Shown piece by piece: positions 33,500-43,086 of a stretch of DNA of 64,000 nt (position 1 is its first letter; each line of letters begins with the position of its first letter). The notes beneath the pieces were generated by a model. The model saw nothing but the letters and a program-made list of their open reading frames with translations, was not told the origin of the DNA and made no database searches. This stretch comes from Opitutia bacterium ISCC 52 (GTDB lineage: Bacteria; Verrucomicrobiota; Verrucomicrobiia; Opitutales; UBA2995), in NCBI GenBank assembly GCA_014529675.2, contig CP076040.1, positions 3,305,894 to 3,369,893 of the forward strand. The letters run 5' to 3'. The position numbers and the translations under genes are program-made.

Positions 33500-35484
33500 T
33501 GAATTTGATCAATTTGAAAACTGTAGGAGAGGCTTTATGCCTCGGTTCCGCGATAAAGCCTCAAAACAATCGGGGCGTAAAGCCCCTCCTACAGCTGACT
33601 AAAAAGGTAGGGATTGATCGCCGTTCCAAGGCGAAGCCGACATTCCTTACGAGCCGATTTCTTACTGCTTTTACTCTCATCTTTTCAGTCTCAAGCCTTT
33701 CCGCTGCCTATGATTACGACGACGACATCGCTCCCCTATTAGAGAAATACTGCGTCCAATGCCACGGCCCGGATAAGCAGAAGAGCGGCTACCGGCTAGA
33801 CACCTATGAACACCTACTAACTCCAGGAAGCAGCGACGAGAAACCGATTGCCAAATTCTATCCCATGCAAAGCCCCTTGGTGGAGTACCTGCTTCTTCCC
33901 AAAGAGGATGAGTATGCGATGCCCCCGGAGGATGAAGAAACACCCACAGCGGAAGAGGTTCTTAAAATCGTCCACTGGATCTATGAAGGAGCTCCCAGTA
34001 AAATGGCTGAGCAGGCTGCCCTTCCCATCGATCAAATGCTCGAAGAGGCACAACTCGCTGCGGTGAATATTCTCCGTAGCAAAGGGGCGATCATTCACAA
34101 ACAAGGAAAGAAAGACAGCACCCTGGTAGCAGATCTTCAGCAACTAAAGAATCCGAGAGAACCAGAATGCATCCAGGCGCTCAATGCTCTCGCCCCATTG
34201 ATTGCCGTTTTACGCCTACCAGGCCATTCTGAAGTTGACTCGATATTAAAAGCGATCGACGAACTTCCAAAACTCGTGCAGCTCGACATCCGAATGAGTG
34301 ATGCAAGCGATTCCGTTGTCGACCGCATCAACCAGATGGAGTCACTCCAATCCTTAAATTTATCGGGTACCCGAATCACAGATACAGGGCTCACCAGTCT
34401 ACAAGTTCCCGCTCAAGGTAAATTGTTTACCGGGCATTCCCCCATCTCATCTATGGGCTTGAAAAGATTTGAGGAACGTTACCCGGATGTCCAAATAACG
34501 GGCAATGTTAACCTGGATGCGGTCCGCAGGATCACCGAATTGGCAAAGCAAAACTCCACGACCTTTGATCCGGAAGCCAAGGACAATCTCAAGAAGATCG
34601 ATGAGAACCAAATCCCCAATGGCATTCAAGTGAGCGACTCTGGTATTCGTCACTCCTTTCTCGTGTGCGGGAGGGTGACCGCGATCTTTAACGAAGATAG
34701 CGAAGTCGTCTGGTCGACTCCTGGTAACGCTCGTGATGGCATGGTCTTAGAAAACGGGAATATTTTACTCTCAATTAATAACATAGCCAAAGAATTTCGT
34801 AAAGGCACCCAGGAAGTTGTATGGTCGTATGCGCTCGATCCGCAAAACAAGGAACTGGGGACGGTCAATCGTCTTCCCAACGGCAATACGCTGGTCATCG
34901 AGCGAGGAATCCTACCACGACTCCTTGAGGCAGACCCAAAAGGTGAAATCGTGATCGATGTGCCTCTGCAACCTGAGACCGAGAACAATCACATGCAAAC
35001 CCGCATGGCCCGGAAGCTCGAAAATGGAAACTACCTTGTGCCTCACCTGCTCGCTTTCAAAGTCAAAGAATACACCCCAACAGGGGAAGTGGTAAATGTG
35101 ATTCACACGGATCTGCCCGAGCTGGGTGGCCTCGAAGCTGAAAACTGGCCTTTTACCGCCATTCGCCTGCCCAACGGGAATACCGTCGTCAATCTTACCC
35201 ATGGAAACAAAACAGCGGAATTTGCTCCGGATGGATCCGTGGTTTGGGTCTGCGACAATAACGACGCAGAAGGCCGATTTGCAGATCCCTGTGGAGGCCA
35301 ACGACTCCCCAATGGAAACACGCTCATCTCCAGCTACGGTCAAAGAAATCCGCAAAGGGTAAAACTCTTCGAAGTTAATGAAGAGAAGGAAGTGGTTTGG
35401 GAATTCTTTCATCCCACGGTAAAAGGGCATCAGGTGCATGTGCTTACTACGAACGGAAAGTCGGTGGACCCCCTTTATCGTTAA
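33499..35484 (+). CDS. Exported cytochrome c - LRR - beta-propeller protein
   Basis: A protein of up to 661 residues. After an internal signal-like segment (FLTAFTLIFSVSSLSA, near residues 56-71) come a PSCyt1 haem domain (YCVQCHGPD), a leucine-rich-repeat-like stretch (SLQSLNLSGTRITDTGLTSL) and a C-terminal beta-propeller of repeated LPNGNTL units (RLPNGNTLV, RLPNGNTVV, RLPNGNTLI), similar to arylsulfotransferase/PQQ-type propellers. The TAATG at 33497-33501 would start translation by coupling, but the first about 32 codons lie in a CTGTAGGAG palindromic repeat, giving an odd leader before the signal peptide. In-frame CTG 33595 or ATT 33613 are possible rare starts. It is probably periplasmic; its function is unknown. 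Confidence 0.82.
   Translation: MNLINLKTVGEALCLGSAIKPQNNRGVKPLLQLTKKVGIDRRSKAKPTFLTSRFLTAFTLIFSVSSLSAAYDYDDDIAPLLEKYCVQCHGPDKQKSGYRLDTYEHLLTPGSSDEKPIAKFYPMQSPLVEYLLLPKEDEYAMPPEDEETPTAEEVLKIVHWIYEGAPSKMAEQAALPIDQMLEEAQLAAVNILRSKGAIIHKQGKKDSTLVADLQQLKNPREPECIQALNALAPLIAVLRLPGHSEVDSILKAIDELPKLVQLDIRMSDASDSVVDRINQMESLQSLNLSGTRITDTGLTSLQVPAQGKLFTGHSPISSMGLKRFEERYPDVQITGNVNLDAVRRITELAKQNSTTFDPEAKDNLKKIDENQIPNGIQVSDSGIRHSFLVCGRVTAIFNEDSEVVWSTPGNARDGMVLENGNILLSINNIAKEFRKGTQEVVWSYALDPQNKELGTVNRLPNGNTLVIERGILPRLLEADPKGEIVIDVPLQPETENNHMQTRMARKLENGNYLVPHLLAFKVKEYTPTGEVVNVIHTDLPELGGLEAENWPFTAIRLPNGNTVVNLTHGNKTAEFAPDGSVVWVCDNNDAEGRFADPCGGQRLPNGNTLISSYGQRNPQRVKLFEVNEEKEVVWEFFHPTVKGHQVHVLTTNGKSVDPLYR
33521..33594. 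repeat. CTGTAGGAG-family palindromic repeat inside a coding frame
   Basis: Perfect 9-bp inverted ends, CTGTAGGAG (33521-33529) and CTCCTACAG (33586-33594), with inner stems GAGGCTTTATGCCTC and GGGGCGTAAAGCCCC. The element lies wholly inside the open frame of the cytochrome-propeller gene and contributes no stop codon in that frame. Confidence 0.8.
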
Positions 35485-35591
35485 CTCCCTAGACGGTAAT
35501 GTTAATGGCCAGTGGGTAGGTTAAACTCCCTTCTTGATTCGGAGCGCCTCCTCACATTGTATGGCTCTAATCAATCATTACTCCATTCTTT

Positions 35592-36587
35592 ATGATAAAA
35601 AATACCTTTCTTCTCACCTCATTACTCCTGATCGCTGGTTGTGGCGGTGGTTCCTCCAGCAGCGACAAAGTCAGTTTTGCCTTCGTGTCTAATGGAGTAG
35701 ATCCATTTTGGACGATTGCCGAAAGCGGAGTGAAAGCCGCATCTGCTGACCTGGGGGTGCATGCCGATGTCTTAATGCCTGCCGCTGGAGCAGTGGAACA
35801 GAAAAGCATGTTGGAGGATCTGATGACCCGCGGAACTACCGGAATCGCAGTCTCACCGATCGACTCAGCAAACCAGACCGATTTTCTAAATCAAGTGGCC
35901 GCCCAAACCATTTTGATCACTCAAGATTCAGATGCACCTGAATCGGACCGACAGGTTTATATCGGCATGGACAACTACGATGCCGGACGGGAATGCGGAA
36001 AGCTCGTGGTAGAGGCCCTTCCGGATGGCGGATCAGTCATGATTCTAATTGGCAGAATGGAGCAGGATAATGCGCGTCGCAGACGCCAGGGAGTCATTGA
36101 CGAGGTTCTCGGACGCTCACACGACCCTTCTCGCTTCGACCCACCAGGCAGTCCAATCACCGCAAACGGCTATACCATTCTTGGGACCCTGACCGATCAG
36201 TTTGACCGAGCGAAAGCTAAAGCAAACGCCGAGGACACACTGGCCCGCAATCCAGACGTCGGTGCCATGGTAGGACTCTTTGCCTACAACCCACCGCTCA
36301 TTATTGAAGCCCTGGAACAGGCGGGTCGCCTCAAAGACGTTCAGGTTATCGGTTTTGATGAAGCCGAACTCACCTTGCAGGGCATCATTGACGGCGACGT
36401 GCACGGAACGGTAGTCCAGAACCCTTACATGTATGGCTACAAATCGATTGAGGTGCTCAAGGCCCTTCACGAAGGTCGCGACACAGGAGCCGGACCAGAC
36501 AATTTTATCAACATCGACGCCAGGCAAATTAAGAAACACAACGTTGAGGAATTCTGGGCCGACCTGAAGGTCAAGCTTGGCAAGTAA
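35592..36587 (+). CDS. Sugar-type ABC transporter substrate-binding lipoprotein
   Basis: A 331-residue periplasmic binding protein (RbsB/type I fold). The lipoprotein signal MIKNTFLLTSLLLIAGC places the lipid on Cys17. The mature part begins VSFAFVSNGVDPFWTIAE and contains YIGMDNYDAGRECGKLV and VIGFDEAELTLQGIIDGDVHG (split as VIGFDEAE near 262), all typical of pentose/hexose binding proteins. It is the first gene of a three-gene importer; the ATPase gene starts at the next base after its stop. The ligand is unknown. Confidence 0.92.
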   Translation: MIKNTFLLTSLLLIAGCGGGSSSSDKVSFAFVSNGVDPFWTIAESGVKAASADLGVHADVLMPAAGAVEQKSMLEDLMTRGTTGIAVSPIDSANQTDFLNQVAAQTILITQDSDAPESDRQVYIGMDNYDAGRECGKLVVEALPDGGSVMILIGRMEQDNARRRRQGVIDEVLGRSHDPSRFDPPGSPITANGYTILGTLTDQFDRAKAKANAEDTLARNPDVGAMVGLFAYNPPLIIEALEQAGRLKDVQVIGFDEAELTLQGIIDGDVHGTVVQNPYMYGYKSIEVLKALHEGRDTGAGPDNFINIDARQIKKHNVEEFWADLKVKLGK

Positions 36588-38102
36588 GTGAGCTCTGATA
36601 CTTCAAAACAGCTTCTCGAAGTACGCGGCATTGGAAAAAGTTTTCCAGGCGTTCGAGCACTGAATAATGTAAACCTGCAATTAAAGGGTGGCGAAGTCCT
36701 CGCCCTTCTGGGTGAAAACGGTGCGGGAAAAAGCACCTTAATGAAAATCCTGGCGGGCGTTCAGCCAGCGGATGAAGGGCAAATTCTCTTAGACAGTGAG
36801 TCCGTTGAGATTAAAGGTGTTCAAGATGCACTCGAACACGGAATCGCTTTGATCCACCAGGAACTTAATATGGCAACCAACCTCAGTGTGGGCGCCAACA
36901 TTTTCTTAGGCCGCGAACCTAAGAAACGAGGATTGATCGATGAAGCCACTATCTACGAAAGGTCAAAATGCTATCTGGAGATGGTGGGTCTGAATGTGGA
37001 TCCTAATATCATCGTAGGCGATTTAACCATTGGCCGTCAGCAGCTCGTTGAGATTGCCAAAGCACTATCGGTGGATGCTCGTGTCCTCATCATGGACGAA
37101 CCCACCTCCAGCTTGTCTCAAAAGGAAACAGAGACGCTGTTCGATGTGATTAAGGACCTGAGGAAACGCGGGGTAAGCGTTATCTATATTTCCCATCGCT
37201 TAGGTGAAGCAAAAGAGTTAGCGGACCGCGTGAGCGTACTACGAGATGGGGAAAATGCGGGTGACCTTCCGCGGGAGGACATCAATCACGATTCCATGGT
37301 CAAACTTATGGTCGGACGCGACATCTCACAATTTTACTCAAGAACCATTCACAAACCTGGCGAGGTGGCCTTAGAGGTTAAGAATCTTCGCTCTCCGGTT
37401 CACCCAACCCATGAATTGAATTTTTCATTAAGAGCCGGAGAGATTGTTGGGATGGCTGGATTGGTCGGAGCCGGCAGAACTGAATTGTTGGCTACCCTAT
37501 TTGGAGTGACACCGAATGTAGGAGGAGAGGTTCTGATTTCTGGCAAAAGCATCGATGCTCAATCTCCAGAGGAAGCCATCAATGCCGGAATGTCCCTCGT
37601 CCCGGAAGATCGGAAGCTGCAGGGTCTTATTCTTGAAATGTCAGTCCGTGCAAACATGGGATTAGCGAGTCTCAAACGCGAAAGCCCCAATGGCATTTTC
37701 ATGAACGACGCACGTGAGGGAGAAATCACCCAACTCATGATTCAGCAAATGCGAGTAAAGACCCCCAGTGAAAAACAAGTCGTTCGATACCTATCTGGCG
37801 GTAACCAACAAAAGGTTGTCATTGGAAAGTGGCTCGCAATGGAACCACGGGTCCTACTACTCGATGAACCCACTCGCGGTATCGACGTAGGAGCGAAACA
37901 GGAAATCTACGGACTCATGGAAGACCTCGCGAAAAGCGGAGTCGCCATACTATTTGTATCAAGCGAACTGGAGGAAATCATGGGAATGTCCGACCGCACA
38001 CTCGTCATGCACGAAGGACAAATGACAGGTGAACTCACCCGCGAACAACTCAGCGAGGAAGCCATCATGCAACTCGCAACCGGTAACACAGAAGCTGCCT
38101 AA
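36588..38102 (+). CDS. Sugar ABC transporter ATP-binding protein (RbsA type)
   Basis: A 504-residue protein with two fused ATPase domains. Domain 1: Walker [15 protein letters not shown], signature [15 protein letters not shown], Walker [12 protein letters not shown]. Domain 2 has the degenerate Walker [17 protein letters not shown] usual for this family, signature [15 protein letters not shown] and Walker [21 protein letters not shown]. The start is GTG at 36588, immediately after the TAA of the binding-protein gene. It energises uptake of a monosaccharide or related compound. Confidence 0.95.
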   Translation: MSSDTSKQLLEVRGIGKSFPGVRALNNVNLQLKGGEVLALLGENGAGKSTLMKILAGVQPADEGQILLDSESVEIKGVQDALEHGIALIHQELNMATNLSVGANIFLGREPKKRGLIDEATIYERSKCYLEMVGLNVDPNIIVGDLTIGRQQLVEIAKALSVDARVLIMDEPTSSLSQKETETLFDVIKDLRKRGVSVIYISHRLGEAKELADRVSVLRDGENAGDLPREDINHDSMVKLMVGRDISQFYSRTIHKPGEVALEVKNLRSPVHPTHELNFSLRAGEIVGMAGLVGAGRTELLATLFGVTPNVGGEVLISGKSIDAQSPEEAINAGMSLVPEDRKLQGLILEMSVRANMGLASLKRESPNGIFMNDAREGEITQLMIQQMRVKTPSEKQVVRYLSGGNQQKVVIGKWLAMEPRVLLLDEPTRGIDVGAKQEIYGLMEDLAKSGVAILFVSSELEEIMGMSDRTLVMHEGQMTGELTREQLSEEAIMQLATGNTEAA

Positions 38103-38123
38103 CAAAACAATCACTTTAAAACT

Positions 38124-39155
38124 ATGAAGACCTTCTTCTCAAAGTTGATCGGATCCCAAAGCGAAGGGATGAAACGTGTCCTCGGCATTTTTGTGCTACT
38201 CATGGTGGTCTATATCATCACCGCAATTATCAACCCGAACTTTGTTGGTGCCTACAATCAAGAGAATCTAATTCGTCGAACCTCGTTGTTCGGCATCTTG
38301 GGAATAGGAGTCGCTCTAGTCATCATCACAGGTGGAATCGACCTATCGCTCGGCTCAGTTGTCTGCCTGGTAGGCGTCGGAGTACCATGGCTCATTACGG
38401 ATCAAGGTTGGTCACCCTGGATTGTCCTCATCTTGGCAATTGTCATTTCCATGCTGATTGGACTTAGTCACGGTCTTCTCATCACCAAGCTCAGACTCCA
38501 ACCCTTTATCGTTACGCTCTGCGGACTGCTCATTTATCGAGGTGTCACACGAGGGTTCACCGGCGACCAAACCGCTGGATTCGGAAATGATCTGAAAGGT
38601 CTGCGCTGGATAGCTACCGGTGAGATTCCACTCTTTCCTGGATTCGGAATCCCCTTCCCGGCTGTCATCCTTATCGTCATCGCGATCGCCGTAGGCATCT
38701 TCTTAAATCGCACCATTTATGGCCGCTACCTCCTAGCCTTAGGCAACAACGAGGAAGCAGCCAAGTTCAGCGGTATCAATACCGACCGTATGATCACGCT
38801 GGCCTATGTTATTTGCTCTGGCTTGGCCGGTCTGGCAGGACTCCTTTTTGTATTGGATCTCAATCTGGCTCAGCCCGTTGACTTCGGAAACTTCTACGAA
38901 CTCTACGCCATCGCAGCAGCCGTGCTTGGTGGTTGCAGCCTTCGAGGAGGATCGGGAACCATCATCGGTGTCATCATCGGCACTGCCCTACTCCGCGTCC
39001 TGCGGAACATGATGAACATGGCCTTCCTCGGTTTTCAACGGGCCGAGTTTGCCGTCATTGGTGCGGTGATCCTTGGCGGTGTCATTGTCGACGAGTTGGC
39101 TAAACGAGCGGTTGCCCGAAAGCGGGCGGCTCAGAAGCAGAAACAAGAGGGATAG
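38124..39155 (+). CDS. Sugar ABC transporter permease (RbsC type)
   Basis: A 343-residue inner-membrane permease with about eight to ten hydrophobic segments. Family segments are GILGIGVALVIITGGIDLSL, LGNNEEAAKFSGINTDR and AIAAAVLGGCSLRGGSGTI. It follows the ATPase gene by 21 bp and completes the importer. A basic, Arg/Lys-rich cytoplasmic tail ends the protein. It converges on the sulfatase at 39165 with 9 bp between them, leaving little room for a terminator. Confidence 0.95.
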   Translation: MKTFFSKLIGSQSEGMKRVLGIFVLLMVVYIITAIINPNFVGAYNQENLIRRTSLFGILGIGVALVIITGGIDLSLGSVVCLVGVGVPWLITDQGWSPWIVLILAIVISMLIGLSHGLLITKLRLQPFIVTLCGLLIYRGVTRGFTGDQTAGFGNDLKGLRWIATGEIPLFPGFGIPFPAVILIVIAIAVGIFLNRTIYGRYLLALGNNEEAAKFSGINTDRMITLAYVICSGLAGLAGLLFVLDLNLAQPVDFGNFYELYAIAAAVLGGCSLRGGSGTIIGVIIGTALLRVLRNMMNMAFLGFQRAEFAVIGAVILGGVIVDELAKRAVARKRAAQKQKQEG

Positions 39156-39164
39156 GACTGTATT

Positions 39165-40556
39165 CTAATAATCCTTCCCGTTCAGACTCTGCATCACTGA
39201 AGTCTGCCAGGCTTTCAAGGAATCCTCCATACGCCTAACACGGTCGCTGTTGTCCAGTGACACGTTAGTCGTTTCCTCCGGATCAGATTCTAAGTTATAG
39301 AGTTCAAAGTGCTGGCTATCCCCATTAACGATCCGGTGTAGTTTCCAAGGAAACTCTAACCAGGCAGCATGGCCCGGGAATTGGTCTTCTGGAAAAACTT
39401 CTTTAATCTCAGCTGCATCCAAGTCGAGTCGACCCTCAGGATCGAACTCATGGCCAGCTTCTTGTGCTTTCATAAGAGCGATCATCATCCGATCGGCGTA
39501 GGTGAGTCGCCCCGGGTATGGGTATCGCCAGAAACCAATACCGGACTCTCGCTTTTTCATTTTCCCATAGATCAAGTCAACGAGACTGATTCCATCGAGT
39601 GGATACTGATTATCAACCTGGGCTCCTGTCAGCTCAACCAGGGTTGGATAAATATCAGAGCTAAAGCTAACCACATCGGTGATTCTACTTTTGGGTAATC
39701 GTGCTGGCCATTCGATCATGGCAGGAACTCGAAGGCCCCCTTCATAAATCGAACCCTTTTTCATCCGGCCTCCGGACGTTTCTTCATTCAGTCCTCCGTT
39801 ATCGCTTGTGTACCAAAGCAACGTATTTTCAGCGATACCCAGAGTTTTAAGTTCATTCCGCAATTTCCCAAACGCTCGATCCATCGCTGTTATTTCGCGA
39901 TAGTATTCAGCCATGTGTTCACCGTTGTATAACTGTTTGTCGCCTTCCAGCGCATCAAAGGGACTGTGCGGCGAACCAAACCAGACAATACTGAAAAAGG
40001 GGGTGCCGTCAGAAGCATGCTGACGGATAAAGTCCAAGGCTGCTTCTATCGCAATCATCGAGCTCTCCCCTTTCAGCTGCTCAGCAATACCATTACGACT
40101 CATTACCGGATCGAGATCATAGAAGTTGGGCGTGGATAGCCAGGTATCGAAACCACTGTTAGTGGGATTGACCGGACTGGTAGGTTGGCAAGACCCCACA
40201 TGCCATTTGCCAAAGTGACCCGTGGCATACCCCACTGTTTTCAACGCCTCGGCAATCGTCGTTTCCTGAGGTCGCATCGAACGGCCATGATTGAGGACAT
40301 TTACACGATTGGGATTTCGTCCTGTCAGAACAGCTGCACGGGTCGGCGAACAAACAGGGGCCGACGCATAAAATCGATCAAACCTGAGTGAGTTCCTCGA
40401 CATATCGTCGAAGTTCGGCGTCTTTACATAGGGATGGTCGTAGTAGCCCATATCACCCCACCCCTGGTCGTCCGCCATGACGATAATGATGTTGGGCTTG
40501 TCCGCTGCTACCAAGGAACTCGCGAGACAGAGAAGCAATACAAGTAATCTAATCAT
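39165..40556 (-). CDS. Sulfatase, secreted
   Basis: A 463-residue type I sulfatase. ATG at 40556 is chosen because it gives a signal peptide (MIRLLVLLLCLASSLVA) and overlaps the preceding PHP gene by only 8 bp; a frame from 40616 adds a 20-residue non-signal leader. Motifs are MADDQGWGD (27-35), CSPTRAAVLTGR from Cys69, GKWHVG near 121 and TSDNGG near 248. The C-terminal region is ELYNLESDPEET. It is probably co-transcribed with the PHP lipoprotein gene on the same strand. Confidence 0.93.
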   Translation of the reverse strand: MIRLLVLLLCLASSLVAADKPNIIIVMADDQGWGDMGYYDHPYVKTPNFDDMSRNSLRFDRFYASAPVCSPTRAAVLTGRNPNRVNVLNHGRSMRPQETTIAEALKTVGYATGHFGKWHVGSCQPTSPVNPTNSGFDTWLSTPNFYDLDPVMSRNGIAEQLKGESSMIAIEAALDFIRQHASDGTPFFSIVWFGSPHSPFDALEGDKQLYNGEHMAEYYREITAMDRAFGKLRNELKTLGIAENTLLWYTSDNGGLNEETSGGRMKKGSIYEGGLRVPAMIEWPARLPKSRITDVVSFSSDIYPTLVELTGAQVDNQYPLDGISLVDLIYGKMKKRESGIGFWRYPYPGRLTYADRMMIALMKAQEAGHEFDPEGRLDLDAAEIKEVFPEDQFPGHAAWLEFPWKLHRIVNGDSQHFELYNLESDPEETTNVSLDNSDRVRRMEDSLKAWQTSVMQSLNGKDY

Positions 40557-41619
40557 GGTCGTAATGTTGCCTGCCATCGGTGAAGACGGGCTGGGTCCAA
40601 CAATAAAAGTTTTCAAAACCGTCGGTGGATTTCCGAGTAAAGGTTATCTTAGCACGGGTATAAGAACTAGCGGACGAAACCTCAGAAGAAGCGCTAACAC
40701 CCTTGACCTCTTTCAAAACCTCGCCCCCGTCACCGATAAACTCGATTACGTAACCCGCTTCTCCTTCGTCTACTTTGTGACCACTTACAAAAGTACTTTC
40801 GAGTTCACGGTTGGTCGCCTCTTCATCCACAGTTACAGAAATCCCTCCTTGGCCGGAATCCAATTGGCTCAGCATCACTCCACTCGTCGCATAAAAGTCT
40901 CCGTGATACATGGCCTCCGCAATCGCGTCGGGAGTCAGCGAACCTGACCGAACCATCACCCAACCGCGACCGGGATTCGAAACATCAGGGCCTAGCTTCA
41001 GGAAGTTGTGCGCGTCATCTGAGGACACACCGTAAATCAACATTCCGTCGGACAATAATTGATCCCACATCACCTCAATTGAGATGTGCTCATCATTGCC
41101 AAAATTGTTTACCTGGGGATGTCCATTAAAGAGCTCAAACATATGAAGGCCCTGGACCGGACGAATGTCCTCGGTCGTATTCATATAGCGAAAGTTCGGG
41201 TGATTCAAAATAGCATGACCATGCTGTTCAATGGTTCCATCCACATGATCTTGAATAACCTCCGTTTTAGAAGCCCCCTCACGTTGCTCCAGTGCAGGAT
41301 CAACAAGTCCGACCGTATTGAGAGCGGTTGTGTGTGCGTGGCCTCCTCCAGTTACTTCCTCGCCAGGAATGAGTATAAAGTCATCCCGCTTGTTATCCGG
41401 CATTTTCACATCCGCCGGATCGATAAAGATATTGTGCTCGGAAAGCACAAGAAAGTTGTACCCGCGATCGTGGTACCACTTGGTAACTGCCTCAGGCGTC
41501 GAATCGGCATGTCCGCAGAGAACCGTATGCGTATGTGTATTCCCCTTATACCACTCTTTTTTTTGAGAACAGCCAAAGAAAGAGAGAACAAGGAGCAGAG
41601 TTATTAGAGATCGGATCAT
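40549..41619 (-). CDS. PHP-domain metallohydrolase (CehA/McbA-like), lipoprotein
   Basis: A 356-residue predicted lipoprotein. ATG at 41619 gives MIRSLITLLLVLSFFGC with lipid Cys17; the frame is open 33 bp further upstream, but this start matches a signal. The PHP metal-binding motifs are GNTHTHTVLCGHAD (His29, His31), LSEHN, LNHPNF and YGVSSDDAHNF. Members of this family cleave phosphoester or carbamate-type bonds; the substrate is unknown. It is the first gene of a two-gene unit with the sulfatase at 39165, so the two enzymes may act on the same molecule. Confidence 0.88.
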   Translation of the reverse strand: MIRSLITLLLVLSFFGCSQKKEWYKGNTHTHTVLCGHADSTPEAVTKWYHDRGYNFLVLSEHNIFIDPADVKMPDNKRDDFILIPGEEVTGGGHAHTTALNTVGLVDPALEQREGASKTEVIQDHVDGTIEQHGHAILNHPNFRYMNTTEDIRPVQGLHMFELFNGHPQVNNFGNDEHISIEVMWDQLLSDGMLIYGVSSDDAHNFLKLGPDVSNPGRGWVMVRSGSLTPDAIAEAMYHGDFYATSGVMLSQLDSGQGGISVTVDEEATNRELESTFVSGHKVDEGEAGYVIEFIGDGGEVLKEVKGVSASSEVSSASSYTRAKITFTRKSTDGFENFYCWTQPVFTDGRQHYDHD

Positions 41620-41805
41620 AGAATTGCTTAGAGGTTCAGTAAGGTAACTCAATCATTCCGCATTTGGAATATCAACCAGGGAATAAGAAACACACTATCA
41701 AATGACAAAGGTCCGGCCAGTCTTTAGACCATGAATATTGAATAGCCTACCCATTAGAAAAGACTGAACATTGACTACCCCATTCAAGGATAAGACACTT
41801 TTCCT

Positions 41806-42936
41806 ATGAGCAAATCATCAAATTCGTCATTTCCACTGGCAGCAAACAAAGCATCCCTGCCCACAAAATTGAACCGCCGCTCATTTCTCGGATTTCTTTC
41901 CGCAGGGCTAGCCTCAACAGCATTTGCTCGAAGCTACAATGCCGAGGCACCTCCCGTACGTTACCCGGATCCACACGTAGTCGCAATCGATCCTCGCTTC
42001 GGCAAATACAAGCTAGGCACGACTCATATCCAGCGCCTTTATCACAGTGAAGACATGCTCTGGGCAGAAGGCCCGGCTTGGAACGGCGTCGGTCGCTACC
42101 TCGTCTGGAGTGATATCCCAAACAATATCCAACTGCGTTGGCTGGAGGAAAATGGAGAAGTCAGCAACTTCAGACACCCGAGTGAAAACAGTAACGGGAA
42201 TACCTTCGATTACCAGGGCCGCCAGATTTCATGCCAGCATGGCACCCGACGAGTGGTTCGCTACGAGTACGATGGCAGCGTCACCACCCTGGCAGAAAGC
42301 TATAAAGGGAAATCGCTCAATGCTCCCAACGATGCCGTGGTGCATCCAAACGGCGACATCTGGTTCACGGATCCAGGCTATGGCGGTCTCATGAACTATG
42401 AAGGCACCCGCATGAACACCGGATCGATACAACCTATGCAAAAGGAAGCGGTCTATCGTATCGATGGAAAGTCGGGGGAATTGACCCAGGTTACGGATGA
42501 GATATTTAAACCCAACGGCCTCTGCTTCTCCCCGGATTACAAGAAGCTCTACGTAGCTGATTCAGGTGTCAGTCATTACGAAGACGCGAAGGGAGAAATC
42601 AAAGTCTGGGATGTGGTTGATTCCAAAAGCCTATCAAATGGGCGCACCTTTGCTTCTATGGAAATGGAATTAAATGGCGAAACGGTATCCGGCATCGCAG
42701 ACGGTATCCGCGCCGATGAGGACGGTAACATCTGGTCGAGTGCCGGCTGGGTCGGTGACGGCTATGATGGAGTCCACATTTTCGCACCCGATGGAGATCG
42801 CATAGGACAAATCATTCTACCAGAAATCTGCAGCAACGTCTGCTTCGGAGGCACCAAGCGCAACCGCCTGTTTATGACCGGAAGCACCTCGCTCTATTCG
42901 GTCTATGTGGAAACCAAAGGGGCACATATCGCGTAG
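41806..42936 (+). CDS. SMP-30/gluconolactonase-like protein with Tat signal
   Basis: A 376-residue beta-propeller of the SMP-30/gluconolactonase/LRE family, probably a metal-dependent sugar lactonase. The twin-arginine signal NRRSFLGFLSAGLAS is at about 23-37 after an unusually long polar N-region. Metal-site segments are WAEGPAWNG, APNDAVVHPNGDIWFTDPG, PNGLCFSPD and IADGIRADEDGNIW. A second member of the family lies at 44856. It is followed by a palindromic repeat. Confidence 0.9.
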   Translation: MSKSSNSSFPLAANKASLPTKLNRRSFLGFLSAGLASTAFARSYNAEAPPVRYPDPHVVAIDPRFGKYKLGTTHIQRLYHSEDMLWAEGPAWNGVGRYLVWSDIPNNIQLRWLEENGEVSNFRHPSENSNGNTFDYQGRQISCQHGTRRVVRYEYDGSVTTLAESYKGKSLNAPNDAVVHPNGDIWFTDPGYGGLMNYEGTRMNTGSIQPMQKEAVYRIDGKSGELTQVTDEIFKPNGLCFSPDYKKLYVADSGVSHYEDAKGEIKVWDVVDSKSLSNGRTFASMEMELNGETVSGIADGIRADEDGNIWSSAGWVGDGYDGVHIFAPDGDRIGQIILPEICSNVCFGGTKRNRLFMTGSTSLYSVYVETKGAHIA

Positions 42937-42977
42937 CAAGCACTCGCCGGCAGGAAACTCTGCACATTATATCTTTC

Positions 42978-43080
42978 TGTAGGAGCAAACTTGTTCGCGA
43001 CCTGGAATGCTTGTAGTTTTCGAGTCGCGATTTTACCGAGCCGTCAGGCGACAGCGAAGCGAACAACAATTGCTCCTACA
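42978..43080. repeat. CTGTAGGAG-family palindromic repeat
   Basis: TGTAGGAGC (42978-42986) and GCTCCTACA (43072-43080) are perfect inverted ends. The complementarity extends inward (GCAAACTTGTTCGC against GCGAACAACAATTGC) to arms of about 20 bp. It lies between convergent lactonase and sulfatase genes and could act as a transcription terminator for both. Confidence 0.8.
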
Positions 43081-43086
43081 AATAAT

